From positions 41,242 through 105,241 of the forward strand of contig JAFYQH010000021.1 of NCBI GenBank assembly GCA_017547205.1: a DNA stretch of 64,000 bases, given 5' to 3'. The notes under the pieces were generated by a model. The model worked only from the letters and a program-made list of their open reading frames with translations. It searched no databases and was not told the origin of the DNA. The translations under genes were made by a program, and so were the position numbers. Shown here piece by piece: positions 8,111-17,726 of the stretch (positions within the stretch are counted from its first letter, which is position 1; every line of letters starts with the position of its first letter). The DNA comes from Bacteroidaceae bacterium (GTDB lineage Bacteria; Bacteroidota; Bacteroidia; Bacteroidales; Bacteroidaceae).

Positions 8111-9109
8111 TTATAAGTTTTTAAGTTTATTGTTCAAACGTTTGTCAAATTGCAACATCACTAAGGCATAAATGCCCAAAACGGCCACCAGCAGTGTTTG
8201 CGTACTATGTACTATCAACGCAAAAGCTTCGGCATCTGTTGAGTCCACGCCATAAAGTAGCATTATGCTTATTATGGCGAAATGCCAAGGACCGGCTCCG
8301 TTAGGCGTGGGCACGACCACAGCTATACTGCCGGCCACGAACAGCAACAAGCCGGCAAGCAGCGGGAGACCGCTGCTGAACTGGAAACAATAGAAGCAGA
8401 GGTAGAACTGCATGAAGTAGCAGAACCATATCCCGAAGGTCTCGGCCACGAACAGCCACCCGTTGTTCATCTTTTTCAAAGATAACAATCCTTCGGCAAA
8501 CTGCACAATAAATGACCTTATTTTTTTCCAAAAATTCATTTTCCTCACAATGAAGAAAAGAAGCACAAGTACAGCTGCCAAAGAGAGGAATATCACGAGC
8601 CACCCACCCATCGACGCCAACACACCATCTCCGGAAACCATAAAACCAGCCTGTTCAAGATAGGCGCAGAATACCGGCCACTGCAACACAATTGCTGCCA
8701 AAGTTATCGCCAGCACCATACAGGTGTCTATGAGACGCTCCGTAACAAGGGTTCCCAACGACTGCGCGAAAGGAACCTTCTCGTTCTGCTCAAGCACAAC
8801 ACAACGTGAAACCTCACCTATACGTGGGACAACCAGATTGGCCGCATAGGCTATGAAAACAGAATACACGCAAACCCTCCCTGAAGGACGATACCCCAAT
8901 GGAGCCAGGGTCAGTTTCCACCGCCATCCCCTTAAAACATGGCTCATTATACCGAAGAATGTAGAAACGGCAAACCAGAAAAGGTTCATTCCGGAAAGGT
9001 CTTTCCAAAGACGCGAAAAATCGAAATCGGCATAAATCATATAAAGAATAAGCACTCCCAGCATTATTGGAAGCACTGTTTTTACGAGATTACCGAAAAT
9101 CTTTTTCAC
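8111..9109 (-). CDS. YbhN/UPF0104-type membrane protein (flippase-like domain)
   Basis: This polytopic inner-membrane protein of 332 residues has about eight hydrophobic helices. It belongs to the lysylphosphatidylglycerol synthase transmembrane-domain family (UPF0104). Recognisable motifs are SHVLRGWRWKLTL near the N-terminus, VVPRIGEVSRCVVL in the middle, and VVPTPNGAGPWHFAIISIML before the last helices. Family members are thought to flip or transfer lipids, but the substrate here cannot be read. The start codon is GTG at 9109 (GTGAAAAAGATT). It precedes pepD by 2 bases; the functional link with a dipeptidase is unclear and may be positional only. Confidence 0.82.
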   Translation of the reverse strand: MKKIFGNLVKTVLPIMLGVLILYMIYADFDFSRLWKDLSGMNLFWFAVSTFFGIMSHVLRGWRWKLTLAPLGYRPSGRVCVYSVFIAYAANLVVPRIGEVSRCVVLEQNEKVPFAQSLGTLVTERLIDTCMVLAITLAAIVLQWPVFCAYLEQAGFMVSGDGVLASMGGWLVIFLSLAAVLVLLFFIVRKMNFWKKIRSFIVQFAEGLLSLKKMNNGWLFVAETFGIWFCYFMQFYLCFYCFQFSSGLPLLAGLLLFVAGSIAVVVPTPNGAGPWHFAIISIMLLYGVDSTDAEAFALIVHSTQTLLVAVLGIYALVMLQFDKRLNNKLKNL

Positions 9110-9139
9110 TACTTTAAGAATATTTTTAATACTTTTATT

Positions 9140-9147
9140 TACCTTTG
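9140..9147 (+). promoter_or_regulatory. candidate -7 box for rsmA
   Basis: TACCTTTG fits TAnnTTTG in the 188-base divergent region between the YbhN-type gene and rsmA. It would give a leader of about 145 bases before the rsmA ATG. No convincing -33 element is seen. Confidence 0.3.
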
Positions 9148-9230
9148 CACCAATACGGCACCCCCGGCACGGGATTCTGTTGTTTGTAAATATGGCGACG
9201 AGCAGTCATATCCTTGCATATTTCAAATGC

Positions 9231-9238
9231 AAAGATAG
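9231..9238 (-). promoter_or_regulatory. -7 box for the YbhN-type gene and pepD
   Basis: On the minus strand this reads TATCTTTG, a perfect TAnnTTTG, 122 bases upstream of the GTG start. It overlaps the upstream in-frame extension of rsmA, supporting the shorter rsmA start. Confidence 0.5.
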
Positions 9239-9297
9239 CAATATATTGCAGAATCCTTGTTTTTTTTAATTTATTTAAACAAAAAGGCACACCAGCG

Positions 9298-10083
9298 ATG
9301 AAAGCAGTAACAGCAAAAAAGAGATTGGGGCAGCACTTCCTTACAGACCTCAGCATAGCAAGGGACATCGCCGACACCGTTGATGTTTGCCCGGGCATGC
9401 CCGTACTTGAAGTAGGCCCAGGCATGGGAGTTCTCACACAATTCCTGCTGAAGAAAGAACGCCCTGTCAAGGTTGTCGAGATTGACGAGGAGTCAGTAAG
9501 CTATCTCTGCCACAACCTACCGGAGCTCGGTGAGGAGAACATCATACCGGACGATTTCCTCAAAATGCACCTCGACAGGCTTTTCGGTGGCGAACCGTTC
9601 ATGCTCATAGGCAACTACCCCTACAACATATCCAGCCAGATATTCTTCAAGATGCTCGACTACAAGGAATTCATTCCCTATTGCAGCGGAATGATACAGA
9701 AGGAGGTCGGAGAACGCCTGGCAGCCAAGCCCGGCTCAAAAGCATACGGCATACTCAGCATTCTGATACAGTTGTGGTACGATGTGGAGTACCTTTTCAC
9801 CGTACACGAGAACGTATTCTCGCCACCTCCGAAAGTAAAGAGCGCAGTCGTGCTCATGAAACGCAATGTGAGGCAGGAACTCGAATGTAACGAAGACCTT
9901 CTCAAGAAAATTGTAAAGAGCACCTTCAACCAGCGCAGAAAAAAGATGCGCAACTCCATACAGCAGATTGTCGGCAAGGATTCACCCTTGCTGCAGGACC
10001 CCATAATGGACATGCGCCCCGAACAGATTTCCATAGAGGAGTTCATTGAGTTGACCACCAAAGTCGAAAGGGAACTTGCATAA
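9298..10083 (+). CDS. rsmA: 16S rRNA (adenine(1518)-N(6)/adenine(1519)-N(6))-dimethyltransferase
   Basis: RsmA (KsgA) dimethylates two adjacent adenines at the 3' end of 16S rRNA, a late quality step in small-subunit assembly. The 261-residue protein opens MKAVTAKKRLGQHFL, the diagnostic GQHFL entry. It continues with the SAM-binding LEVGPGMGVLTQFL and the target-base motif IGNYPYNISSQIF (the NLPY/NPPY-type catalytic motif). The C-terminal helical domain has FSPPPKVKSAVVLM. The frame is open to 9214, but those codons overlap a promoter on the other strand and are not family-like. mgtE follows after 12 bases, probably in the same transcript. Confidence 0.95.
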   Translation: MKAVTAKKRLGQHFLTDLSIARDIADTVDVCPGMPVLEVGPGMGVLTQFLLKKERPVKVVEIDEESVSYLCHNLPELGEENIIPDDFLKMHLDRLFGGEPFMLIGNYPYNISSQIFFKMLDYKEFIPYCSGMIQKEVGERLAAKPGSKAYGILSILIQLWYDVEYLFTVHENVFSPPPKVKSAVVLMKRNVRQELECNEDLLKKIVKSTFNQRRKKMRNSIQQIVGKDSPLLQDPIMDMRPEQISIEEFIELTTKVERELA

Positions 10084-10095
10084 AAAGACAGCACG

Positions 10096-11454
10096 ATGAC
10101 AAAGGATTTCATCAACTACATAAAGGAACTCATTGAGCAGAAGGATTCCGTACTGCTCCATGAGAGCATCTCCAAAATGCACCCCGCCGACATCGCAGAG
10201 ATTTGTGCGGAACTCGACATGGAGGAGGCGCGTTTCCTGTACCGCCAGCTCGACAACGAGAAGGCGGCCGACACGCTCATCGAAATGGATGAGGACCTTC
10301 GTAATGAACTGCTCGAAGAGCTCCCGTCCGAAGCGATTGCAAAACGCTTCGTCAACTACATGGACACCGACGATGCCGTCGAGATTATCCGTGACATGGA
10401 CGAGGAGAAACAGGAAGAGGTCCTCTCCCACATCAAGGACATAGAGCAGGCCGGAGACATCGTTGACCTTCTGCAATACGACGAGGATACAGCCGGAGGT
10501 CTCATGAGTACCGAGATGGTAGTCGTGAACGAGAACTGGAGTATGCCCGAATGCCTCAAAGAGATGCGCCAGCAGGCCGAGGAACTAGACGAGATATACT
10601 ACGTGTATGTGGTAGACGACGACGAAAGGCTATGCGGTCTCTTCCCTTTGAAGAAGATGATCACCAGCCCGTCTGTGTCGAAAGTGAAACATGTAATGAG
10701 CACCAAGGTGGTTAGCGTTGATGTGGACACCCCTATTGACGAAGTAACGCTCTTGATAGAGAAATACAACCTTGTGGCAATCCCGGTCGTCGACAAGATA
10801 AACCGTCTGGTAGGACAAATTACAGTCGATGACGTCATGGACGAGGTACGCGAGCAGACCGAGCACGACCAACAGCTGACCGCCGGTCTTACACAGGACG
10901 TCGAAACGAGCGACAGTGTCCTGTTCCAAAGCAAAGCGCGTCTGCCATGGCTCATCATCGGAATGCTGGGAGGCATAGGCTCATCACTGCTGCTAAACTG
11001 CTTTACCAACACACTCGGCAGCCATCCCGAAATGGCGCTGTTCATTCCACTGCTTGCCGGCATGGGAGGAAACGTTGGAACCCAATCATCGGCAATAGCC
11101 GTACAAGGCCTAGCCAACAATTCACTCGACTCAAGCCATATATTCCGCCATATCGCCAAGGAGATGGTGGTAGCAATCATAAACGCCACCATACTTTCGC
11201 TCATGGTATACATGTACAATTTCTTCATGTACGGAGCACTTGATATCGTCACGCTTGCAGTCCCGCTAAGCCTGTTCGTGGTAGTGCTGTTCGCATCGGG
11301 ATTCGGCACCATGATACCCATGGTACTTGAAAGAATAGACATAAACCCGGCTGTTGCTACAGGACCGTTCATACAGATTATCAACGACTTGAGCGGAATG
11401 ACATTCTATATGATAATTTCAATGGCACTCAGCTACATCATGACAACGGCATAA
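10096..11454 (+). CDS. mgtE: magnesium transporter MgtE
   Basis: This 452-residue Mg2+ channel has the complete MgtE architecture. An acidic N-domain of helical repeats (about 1-130) is followed by tandem CBS domains (about 130-255, with DDERLCGLFPLKKMI and the VVDKINRLVGQITVDDVMD stretch). A plug helix precedes five membrane helices from about 275 on. The pore region contains GNVGTQSSAIAVQGL, the family signature near TM2, and an Asp near the C-terminal pore helix (INDLSG). Gating is by cytosolic magnesium binding between the N and CBS domains; nothing in the DNA suggests a magnesium riboswitch. It lies 12 bases after rsmA and 16 bases before the hydrolase gene. Confidence 0.95.
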   Translation: MTKDFINYIKELIEQKDSVLLHESISKMHPADIAEICAELDMEEARFLYRQLDNEKAADTLIEMDEDLRNELLEELPSEAIAKRFVNYMDTDDAVEIIRDMDEEKQEEVLSHIKDIEQAGDIVDLLQYDEDTAGGLMSTEMVVVNENWSMPECLKEMRQQAEELDEIYYVYVVDDDERLCGLFPLKKMITSPSVSKVKHVMSTKVVSVDVDTPIDEVTLLIEKYNLVAIPVVDKINRLVGQITVDDVMDEVREQTEHDQQLTAGLTQDVETSDSVLFQSKARLPWLIIGMLGGIGSSLLLNCFTNTLGSHPEMALFIPLLAGMGGNVGTQSSAIAVQGLANNSLDSSHIFRHIAKEMVVAIINATILSLMVYMYNFFMYGALDIVTLAVPLSLFVVVLFASGFGTMIPMVLERIDINPAVATGPFIQIINDLSGMTFYMIISMALSYIMTTA

Positions 11455-11470
11455 TGCCAAACCCTATTTT

Positions 11471-12667
11471 ATGAAAAAGTTCCTATTTTGTTTTGCGCTG
11501 CTGACAACAGCAGTTTTTTCACATGCACAGATAACAGAGTTCGAGAATTGGATTAAATCACCGGAAGGAAAGCTTACAGAGCAGAAATTCGCTACAGAAA
11601 AGCTCGACCGGAAAGAATGCGAAAGAGCACATGAAATCATAGATTCACTATGGATTAGGGAGGCTGCCGGACGCCTTGAAAGACAATGGGGAAGACTTAC
11701 TATATCCAACGACTCCCTGAAACTGGCATGCGCATGCCGCACATTCGGCATAATGCCACAGGACGGCCGCAGCCTGTACATCTCACTGCATGGAGGCGGT
11801 GAATGCCCCAAGGAAGTCAATGACGAGCAATGGATGAACCAGATATACCTCTACCCCATAAAGGAAGGCATATACGTTGCTCCCAGAGCGCCATGGAACA
11901 CATGGAACCTATGGCACAGGAAAGGCCTTGACGAATTGTTCGAGGAACTCATACAGGCATGCGTCGTCTTTGAGGGAGTAAACCCCAACAAAGTATACCT
12001 GTTGGGATATTCGGCCGGCGGAGACGGTGTGTGGCGCATGGCACCGCGCATGGCCGACAAGTGGGCTGCGGCATCTATGATGGCAGGACACCCCGGAAAC
12101 GCCTCACAGGTAAACCTTCTTAACCTGCCGTTCATGATATGGATGGGAGCTGACGATGCCGCATACGACCGCAACTTGCTTGCCCGGAAAAAGGGAGAAG
12201 TAATGGATTCATTGGAAGCGGCCAACCCGGGCAAGTACATCCACAGCACCAATATCATTGAAGGGAAAGGGCACTGGATGGAGAGTCTTGACACGGCTGC
12301 CATAGGATGGATGTCGGAATACCGCAGAAACCCATACCCCAAAAGAATCGTATGGAGACAGGAGGAAGTCGTTCGTGAACATTTCTACTGGCTCACAGCA
12401 CCTGCCGACGAACTTGCACACGGCAAGAGTGTTGAGGCAAGAATAGAAGGCAATACCATACATATTGACAAATGCGATTATACAAGACTTACCATCAGTC
12501 TTAACGACAATATGGTCAACCTTGACAAGAAGGTAACCATACTGTACAAGGGCAAGAAAATTGCATCGAAGAAATTAAGAAGAAACATTACAAATCTACA
12601 CAACACGCTCAATTCGCGCAATGACCGGAGCTACTGTTTTCCTTGCCTTGTAGACGTAGAACTATAA
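11471..12667 (+). CDS. secreted alpha/beta hydrolase (putative esterase)
   Basis: This 398-residue protein has a signal peptide (MKKFLFCFALLTTAVFSHA, then QITE). It is an alpha/beta-hydrolase-fold enzyme of the esterase/PHB-depolymerase type. The oxyanion-loop motif SLHGGGECP comes first, then the nucleophile elbow GYSAGG with Ser181. The acid is probably Asp228 or Asp229 in MGADDAAYD, and the general base is His268 in GKGHWME. After about 290 a beta-rich tail of about 100 residues follows, with no recognised domain. The substrate is unknown: an ester or a short-chain glycan or peptide ester is possible. It sits 16 bases after mgtE but upstream of the Sus-type locus, which has its own promoter, so it could belong functionally to either. 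Confidence 0.75.
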   Translation: MKKFLFCFALLTTAVFSHAQITEFENWIKSPEGKLTEQKFATEKLDRKECERAHEIIDSLWIREAAGRLERQWGRLTISNDSLKLACACRTFGIMPQDGRSLYISLHGGGECPKEVNDEQWMNQIYLYPIKEGIYVAPRAPWNTWNLWHRKGLDELFEELIQACVVFEGVNPNKVYLLGYSAGGDGVWRMAPRMADKWAAASMMAGHPGNASQVNLLNLPFMIWMGADDAAYDRNLLARKKGEVMDSLEAANPGKYIHSTNIIEGKGHWMESLDTAAIGWMSEYRRNPYPKRIVWRQEEVVREHFYWLTAPADELAHGKSVEARIEGNTIHIDKCDYTRLTISLNDNMVNLDKKVTILYKGKKIASKKLRRNITNLHNTLNSRNDRSYCFPCLVDVEL

Positions 12668-12727
12668 CATCTTTTACAACATTATCACTTTTTTTAAAAA
12701 AGCCCCGGCTCTTTAGTAAAAAAACGC

Positions 12728-12735
12728 TATATTCG
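12728..12735 (+). promoter_or_regulatory. -7 box for the SusC/SusD locus
   Basis: TATATTCG fits TAnnTTYG and lies 49 bases upstream of the SusC start, just after an A/T-rich stretch. No ECF sigma factor, anti-sigma factor or hybrid two-component regulator gene is adjacent. Confidence 0.45.
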
Positions 12736-12783
12736 CAAATCATAAAAGAATAAAAGAATAAAAAACTACAAAATACGGATATC

Positions 12784-15700
12784 ATGACAGCCAACAATTT
12801 CAAGCTAAAGGCAATATACATGATGCTTATGTTGTTCTGCGCCATGCCATTGATTGCGCAGAACACGGTAATAGGTACCGTCAAGGACGAAATGGGAGAA
12901 CCATTGCCGGCTGCCAGTGTCGTTGTACTCAACAATGGCAAGATGGCAAGAGGTACAAACACAAACCTGAACGGAGACTTCAGGATTGAGATTTCACTTG
13001 CCAATGGCGACAACGAACTGCAGATAAGCTATGTAGGTTCAAAAACCAAATCAATTAAACTCACAACCGACAACTACAGCAAGCATTTCGAGATTATGCT
13101 GTTGCCCGATGACGAGGTTCTCGACGAAGTGACGATCGTCGAAGACGGTTATGCACGCCTGCCCCGCAAGGACATGGTAGGTGCATTCACCACCGTAAAG
13201 GCCGATGACATAATGATGCCGGCATACCAGAGCATCGACCAGATGCTACAGGGAAAGATTGCCGGTATGAGTGTCGTGAACTCATCGGCACGCGTAGGCG
13301 CGACACCTAAAATCACTATCCGAGGAACATCCACCATTCTCGGCAACACCGACCCGCTTTGGGTTGTTGACGGTGTCATACAGGAAGACCCGCTTTCAAT
13401 CGACATGAGTTCGTCAATAACCTCGGACATGAAAGAACTTATAGGAAACCAGGTATCATGGCTCAACCCGCAGGACATTGAGACTATTACCGTGCTCAAG
13501 GATGCTTCAGCTACAGCCATTTATGGTTCCAAGGCATCAAACGGTGTCATTGTGATAACCACCAAAAAAGGTGTACCTGGAAGAATCAGCGTCAATTACA
13601 ACACAAACATATCTGTAAGAGAACGCCCCACATACGACATGTACGACTTCATGAATTCTTATGAGCGCATTCAGTTCAGCAAGGAAGCCTATGAGGCCGG
13701 CGTACGTTACCAGAGCGAACCGTTGCCACAGATATACACATATGAAGGCCTCATGTCCATGTTCAACAAGCGCATGATAACAGAGGACCAGTTCTCTTAT
13801 TATCTTCAGCGTCTTGAAACCGTGAATACCGACTGGTTCGACCTGCTCACACGCAATTCAGTGAGCCAGAACCACAACATCAGCGTATCTGGCGGTACTG
13901 ACAAGTACACATACAATGCTTCATTGGGCTATCAAGACAACAAAGGATACGAGCTCGGCAACGAGAATGACCAGATTACCGCACGATTGAGCATCAACAG
14001 CAAGATCAACGAAAAGCTGAACGTAAGCGTACAGATGAACGGAAGCATAAGGAATTCCGACGGCTACGGAGCAGGTGTCAACCCATACAGCTACGCAATG
14101 AACACTAGCCGTGCCATACCGGCATTCGAGGAGAATGGCGACCGTGCATTCTACTCCAAGTATTACACCTACCAGTACAACACACTTCTAGGTGGAAAGA
14201 ACCAGTACTCGTACAACATCTTCAACGAGATGGAGAACAGCTACTCTTCAAACCGCGGAACCAGTTTCAACGCATCAGCAAACCTGTCATACAAAATTCT
14301 AAGCTGGCTCACATACCAGGCAACAGCAAGTGTCGCAGTGAACAACAACAAGAGCGAAAGCTATGCCGGCGAAAAGACATCCCACGTTGAGCAACTCTAC
14401 CGCGGATATGCCTACGGCAGCGAAAAAGCGGGATCGGACAGATTCAATGCCGCACTGATGCCATATGGAGGCGTACTGAACCAGGCAAACTCACAGAGCG
14501 TCTCATACAGCACATCACACCGTCTGCAGTTCAGCAAGGAGTTCAACGAAAACCATCGTCTCAACGCATTGCTCGGTATGGAAATCCGCTCCAGCGAGAG
14601 TGTGAGCGAAGGCAACACAGCATGGGGATATGTTCCTGAGCGCGGTTCCATATTGGTATCGCCCACTCTCCCCGAAAACTTCAAACCCATTGGAAGCGAT
14701 GTAAGCATCGGTTGGGGTGCACTCGCTCAGCTCTATAACGGAGCATGGAGCAAGACCTCCACAACCACCAACTACATGTCATTCTTCGCGACAGTAGCCT
14801 ACTCGCTCAAGAACCGCTACGTATTTAACCTTAACATGCGTTCAGATGCTTCTAACCGCTTTGGACAGGATGTTAACAAGCAATTCGACCCTACATGGTC
14901 GTTCGGCTTCTCATGGAAGATAGCACAGGAACCGTTCATCATAGAACACCTTCCATGGCTCGACCAGTTCAATCTGCGTGCCACATACGGTATCCAGGGT
15001 AACGTCGTAAACTCACTCAGCCCCGAGATGATTGTAAGATATCAGGGATTGCTGCAAAGCTACAACGAGTACTACCTGAGCATATCAAGCCTGCCCAATC
15101 CGCTATTGAAATGGGAGCGCACCAAGACATATAACTTCGGTGCCGACATCTCGCTGTTCGGCATAACCATGAACCTTGAATACTACCAGCGTAAATCAAA
15201 TGCAATCATTAGGCTCGATATACCGCAGGAATATGGTATGGCAAGCATGCCCATGAACGGAGGTATTATTATGAACAGAGGAGTCGAGATGACATTGAAC
15301 TTCACCCCTGTACGCACAAAGGATATTGTATGGACATTGGGCCTGAATGCCGGAAAGAACTGGAATGAATCGGCAACCGACGACCGCACAGCAAAAGCCG
15401 ATGAACTCACACATATCGATTTTCTCAACGGCAACTCAAGCCGCCCATTAAAGGAAGGATACCCATTGTCAGCTTTCTGGTCATATAAGTTCACCGGTTT
15501 GGACGGCAAGACCGGATACCCCACATTCGAGCATGCAACCTATGATGATGTCGATGGCGACGGCAGTGTGGACCCAACAACATTCCTCGTATATTCAGGA
15601 CAGAGCGAGCCATACTTCAGTGGCGGTCTCAATACCCGTCTGCGTTGGAAGAACTTCCACATTGGCATGGACTTTGCCCTTATGCTGGGTGCAAAGAAGA

Positions 15701-16137
15701 GGTTGCCGAACCCCTATTCAACCTTTACGTACGGCAAGATGCCCGATATTTTCAGCAATCTTTCAAAGGAGCTCAACGACCGATGGAAACAGCCCGGAGA
15801 CGAGGCGCACACCAACATCCCAGGCCTGTACACGTCGGTACGCGATCTCTACAACCTGAACCTGCCCAACGGACTATACGACAACATCTATTCAATGTGG
15901 GCACAATCGGACGTACGCGTTGCCGATGCATCATTCCTGCGCTGTACCCAGATATCAATGTCATACAGCATCCCGAGCAAGATATGCAAGAAAATCGGTC
16001 TTTCACGCATACAGTTGAGTGCAAACATAAACAACCTCTTCGTAATAGCAAGTGACGAGTGGAAGGGATATGACCCGGAGCTCGGCTACAGCATACAACC
16101 GAGGATATATTCATTGGGACTGAGTGTAGGATTCTAA
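12784..16137 (+). CDS. SusC/RagA-family TonB-linked outer-membrane transporter
   Basis: This 1117-residue TonB-dependent transporter is the barrel that imports an oligomeric substrate captured by the SusD protein encoded next. A signal peptide (about 1-26, ending MPLIAQ) is followed by a carboxypeptidase-D-like regulatory domain (VIGTVKDEMGEPLPAASVVV). The plug domain carries the SusC signatures VTIVEDGYARLPRKD, ITIRGTSTILGNTDPLWVVDG and TVLKDASATAIYGSKASNGV. A 22-strand barrel ends in YSLGLSVGF, with a terminal aromatic for BAM recognition. No N-terminal signalling domain is present, so it is not an ECF-sigma trans-regulator. No glycoside hydrolase is encoded nearby, so the substrate is probably not a typical polysaccharide; see SusD and the two lipoproteins downstream. 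Confidence 0.95.
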   Translation: MTANNFKLKAIYMMLMLFCAMPLIAQNTVIGTVKDEMGEPLPAASVVVLNNGKMARGTNTNLNGDFRIEISLANGDNELQISYVGSKTKSIKLTTDNYSKHFEIMLLPDDEVLDEVTIVEDGYARLPRKDMVGAFTTVKADDIMMPAYQSIDQMLQGKIAGMSVVNSSARVGATPKITIRGTSTILGNTDPLWVVDGVIQEDPLSIDMSSSITSDMKELIGNQVSWLNPQDIETITVLKDASATAIYGSKASNGVIVITTKKGVPGRISVNYNTNISVRERPTYDMYDFMNSYERIQFSKEAYEAGVRYQSEPLPQIYTYEGLMSMFNKRMITEDQFSYYLQRLETVNTDWFDLLTRNSVSQNHNISVSGGTDKYTYNASLGYQDNKGYELGNENDQITARLSINSKINEKLNVSVQMNGSIRNSDGYGAGVNPYSYAMNTSRAIPAFEENGDRAFYSKYYTYQYNTLLGGKNQYSYNIFNEMENSYSSNRGTSFNASANLSYKILSWLTYQATASVAVNNNKSESYAGEKTSHVEQLYRGYAYGSEKAGSDRFNAALMPYGGVLNQANSQSVSYSTSHRLQFSKEFNENHRLNALLGMEIRSSESVSEGNTAWGYVPERGSILVSPTLPENFKPIGSDVSIGWGALAQLYNGAWSKTSTTTNYMSFFATVAYSLKNRYVFNLNMRSDASNRFGQDVNKQFDPTWSFGFSWKIAQEPFIIEHLPWLDQFNLRATYGIQGNVVNSLSPEMIVRYQGLLQSYNEYYLSISSLPNPLLKWERTKTYNFGADISLFGITMNLEYYQRKSNAIIRLDIPQEYGMASMPMNGGIIMNRGVEMTLNFTPVRTKDIVWTLGLNAGKNWNESATDDRTAKADELTHIDFLNGNSSRPLKEGYPLSAFWSYKFTGLDGKTGYPTFEHATYDDVDGDGSVDPTTFLVYSGQSEPYFSGGLNTRLRWKNFHIGMDFALMLGAKKRLPNPYSTFTYGKMPDIFSNLSKELNDRWKQPGDEAHTNIPGLYTSVRDLYNLNLPNGLYDNIYSMWAQSDVRVADASFLRCTQISMSYSIPSKICKKIGLSRIQLSANINNLFVIASDEWKGYDPELGYSIQPRIYSLGLSVGF

Positions 16138-16150
16138 AAAACAGGATATT

Positions 16151-17701
16151 ATGAAATTCAGATATAGCATTTTGGCTGCAATGGCAGCACTTTCAATGAC
16201 TGCATGCAGCGATTTCCTTGAACCGGATTCAGAAAGCGAGTTCGTACCAGAGGATGCAACATCGCTCAACGAGTTGCTGCTCGGTGAAGCGTATATGAGA
16301 AACGACATGAAGGGATTCAATATATTCCTTGGTCTGCTCGAGGATGATATTGAGGCATCACAGTACCAGACACCCAACGAGGGCTTCGACGGCAACCTCT
16401 ACCTGGCGTCATACACATGGCAACCCGACATGTTTGAGATGATGGAAGAGGCTGGTGCCGGACACATCAACCTGTACGAAAGCTACTACGAAGTCATACT
16501 TGGAGCAAATGCAGTCATCGACTACCTTCCCGACGTAAACGACACACAGGACAACATAAACAAAGTAAAGGCCCAAGCCTACGCACTTCGCGGTTTCTAT
16601 TACCTAAACCTTGTAAACATATTCGGCCAGCCATACAACAGCAACCCCGAAGCTCTTGGAGTTCCCCTCAAGCTCAACAGCGGCATTGAAGACGGATATA
16701 TTGAAAGAAAAACTGTTGCAGAAGTATATGCACAGGTATTGAGCGACCTTCACACTGCAGAAGAAGCATACCTGTCACTGCCCGAAAGCGAGCAGTGGAG
16801 CGACAACTACCGTACCAGCCTGCCCATGGTACAGCTCATATTGTCACGCACCTATCTCTACATGGAGAACTGGAGCAAGGCGGCCGAGTACGCAAAGAAA
16901 GTAATGGACAACAGGAAATTCAGGCTTGTCGACCTGAACGACATTCCATACTTCCGTACCGATGATGAAGGAAACGAAGTCCGCAACTATGCAGTATACC
17001 CAACCTACTCTTCAAGCGAGACAATATGGCCATATGGCAACCTTGAAGATATGTTCGAATGGACCTATCGCGGCACAAACAACACGAACAGCATAACAGG
17101 CCAGAAGATGCATGCATACTTCCAGGCATCACAGGAGTTGCTGGACACATATGTCGACTGGGACCTTCGCCTGCTGTATTACATTATTAATATAGGAACC
17201 GCCAACGGTGAAGAGATGCCTATGGCATTCGCAAAGGTGAACACCGGTACAAAATACTCGCTGCCGCAGAACGCGACAGGAGTGTTCGGGCGCTGTCTGC
17301 GCCTATCAGAAGCATACCTCAACTATGCCGAGGCTATGGCTATGATGGGCAAAGACCTTGATGAAGCCACAATGGTCATCAACACACTTCGCGAGAAGAG
17401 ATTCGACCCCGAGGATTTCGAGGAAGAGACATTCGCCACACAGGAAGAACTCATCAGCTTTATCCGCGACGAACGCCGTCGCGAGCTATGCTTCGAGGGA
17501 CACCGTTGGTTCGACCTGCGCCGTTGGGGCATGCCTTCGTTTACACACAAATGGCACAGCGATGCCGAGACGACAAACGTATACCGCCTGGAAGAGAACG
17601 ACCTCATGTATGCAGTACCCATTCCTGACGAAGCAATGAATATGAACCCCAACCTCAAACAGAATGAGCTGCCGGGCAAACGTACTTATATAGTTGAATA
17701 A
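16151..17701 (+). CDS. SusD/RagB-family nutrient-binding lipoprotein
   Basis: This 516-residue surface lipoprotein partners the SusC barrel as its substrate-binding lid. The lipobox is MAALSMTAC followed by SDFLEP, which is typical of SusD. The helical TPR-like scaffold includes KAQAYALRGFYYLNLVNIFG, and the C-terminal SusD signature FIRDERRRELCFEGHRWFDL leads into RRWGMPSF. The end MNMNPNLKQN corresponds to the usual NPxLxQNPGY-like motif. It starts 13 bases after SusC. RagB-like proteins bind peptides and SusD proteins bind glycans; the sequence alone does not decide between them. Confidence 0.95.
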   Translation: MKFRYSILAAMAALSMTACSDFLEPDSESEFVPEDATSLNELLLGEAYMRNDMKGFNIFLGLLEDDIEASQYQTPNEGFDGNLYLASYTWQPDMFEMMEEAGAGHINLYESYYEVILGANAVIDYLPDVNDTQDNINKVKAQAYALRGFYYLNLVNIFGQPYNSNPEALGVPLKLNSGIEDGYIERKTVAEVYAQVLSDLHTAEEAYLSLPESEQWSDNYRTSLPMVQLILSRTYLYMENWSKAAEYAKKVMDNRKFRLVDLNDIPYFRTDDEGNEVRNYAVYPTYSSSETIWPYGNLEDMFEWTYRGTNNTNSITGQKMHAYFQASQELLDTYVDWDLRLLYYIINIGTANGEEMPMAFAKVNTGTKYSLPQNATGVFGRCLRLSEAYLNYAEAMAMMGKDLDEATMVINTLREKRFDPEDFEEETFATQEELISFIRDERRRELCFEGHRWFDLRRWGMPSFTHKWHSDAETTNVYRLEENDLMYAVPIPDEAMNMNPNLKQNELPGKRTYIVE

Positions 17702-17726
17702 TACTTTTATAAAGAAAGGAAACACC

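Noticed and set aside
9110-9297. Possible structured RNA in the GC-rich patch (around 9158-9175) of the divergent region upstream of rsmA
   Set aside because: I could not fold it into a tRNA or a known riboswitch. It is more simply the leader of the minus-strand transcript.
10599-11384. 261-codon minus-strand frame opposite mgtE
   Set aside because: Serine/methionine-rich shadow of the MgtE membrane domain.
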